A stretch of 41,570 nucleotides of DNA. Origin: an uncultured Prevotella sp. GTDB lineage: Bacteria > Bacteroidota > Bacteroidia > Bacteroidales > Bacteroidaceae. The stretch spans positions 1-41,570 of the forward strand of contig ONQB01000027.1 of NCBI GenBank assembly GCA_900319905.1, in the 5' to 3' direction. Each line of letters begins with the position of its first letter. Positions within the stretch are counted from its first letter, which is position 1. Position numbers and translations under genes: made by a program. Under the pieces are notes generated by a model. That model searched no databases, was not told the DNA's origin, and saw only the letters and a list, made by a program, of their open reading frames with translations. Positions 41,385 through 41,570 of the stretch are shown here, piece by piece.

Positions 41385-41487
41385 ATACTATCAACCGATA
41401 TCTTGACATCTCAAAGGCGGCATACTAAAAGGCGGCATAATCGAGTAGGAGGTAAACACTAATCGTAAGCTTCTCCACGATTGCGTA

Positions 41488-41518
41488 TTGTAGTCAAAAT
41501 AAGAAGTGCGTATCTTTG
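41488..41518 (+). promoter_or_regulatory. Promoter of the gene at the right edge
   Basis: TTG at 41488-41490 and TATCTTTG at 41511-41518 with exactly 20 bp between them match the consensus. The next ATG is 17 bp downstream. Confidence 0.75.
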
Positions 41519-41534
41519 CATCTGAAATATAAAG

Positions 41535-41570
41535 ATGAAAGATATGTGTGAAACAGCTAAAGAGCGTTAC
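41535..41570 (+). CDS. Start of a gene cut by the window end
   Basis: Twelve codons (MKDMCETAKERY) are open to the last base. A full-consensus promoter lies just upstream, and GAAATATAAAG precedes the ATG. Either Met (residue 1 or 4) may be the start. The fragment is too short to name a family. Confidence 0.5.
   Translation, partial: MKDMCETAKERY

Overview
This window is a gene-dense stretch of a Bacteroidales chromosome, most likely Prevotellaceae (Prevotella sensu lato). The evidence is the repeated Bacteroidetes-type promoter (TTG at -33, TAnnTTTG at -7), very few Shine-Dalgarno sites, the fused NfnAB-type flavoprotein, the PD40 and DUF5715-type envelope proteins, and general resemblance of the proteins to Prevotella families. 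The genus is inferred from pattern recognition; no database search was run.

Layout. 1-7494: a long leftward run made of a 66-aa acidic protein, an extra RpoD-like sigma factor, a YfcE-type phosphoesterase, the fused electron-transfer flavoprotein, a PD40 secreted protein, a nucleoside phosphorylase and mnmE, closed by a terminator at 12-37. 7596-9365: rightward nicotinamidase, a YbjQ-family protein, a gamma-carbonic-anhydrase-like protein and tRNA-Ser(GGA). 9366-10386: a 1-kb stretch without an intact gene, holding a probable gene remnant and a cluster of hairpins dominated by a ~320-bp imperfect palindrome. 10387-12966: a leftward exported GH3 glycosidase. 12967-13793: an orphan signal-peptide ORF that runs into seven 22-bp tandem repeats. 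13794-17480: nagB, then an SF1 helicase with an embedded DEDDh exonuclease domain. 17473-20351: leftward DUF5715-like protein and OPT transporter. 20731-25677: aconitase, isocitrate dehydrogenase and citrate synthase, which together are the oxidative half-TCA route to 2-oxoglutarate. 25825-28413: leftward clpB, with a divergent small membrane protein at 28670. 29256-38378: a long leftward series of MATE transporter, cytidylate-kinase-like protein, phosphoesterase, 109-aa protein, purT, then a small deoxy-aminosugar cassette (ketoisomerase, GNAT/FemAB-like acyltransferase, DegT aminotransferase) and topB. 38459-41147: xseA, xseB and ilvE rightward, followed by a terminator, an RHS-repeat remnant and the start of a further gene at the right edge.

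Functionally most of the window is housekeeping: tRNA modification, salvage, central carbon metabolism, protein disaggregation, purine synthesis and branched-chain amino acid metabolism. The accessory or unusual signals lie between genes (the 9901-10220 palindrome, the 13293-13446 array, the 29080-29257 inverted repeat, the symmetric ilvE promoter) and in a few proteins of unusual architecture (helicase-exonuclease fusion, NfnAB fusion, DUF5715 with peptidase-M15-like residues, the three-gene sugar cassette). I did not find a CRISPR array, an intact insertion sequence, a prophage or a clear new defence system.
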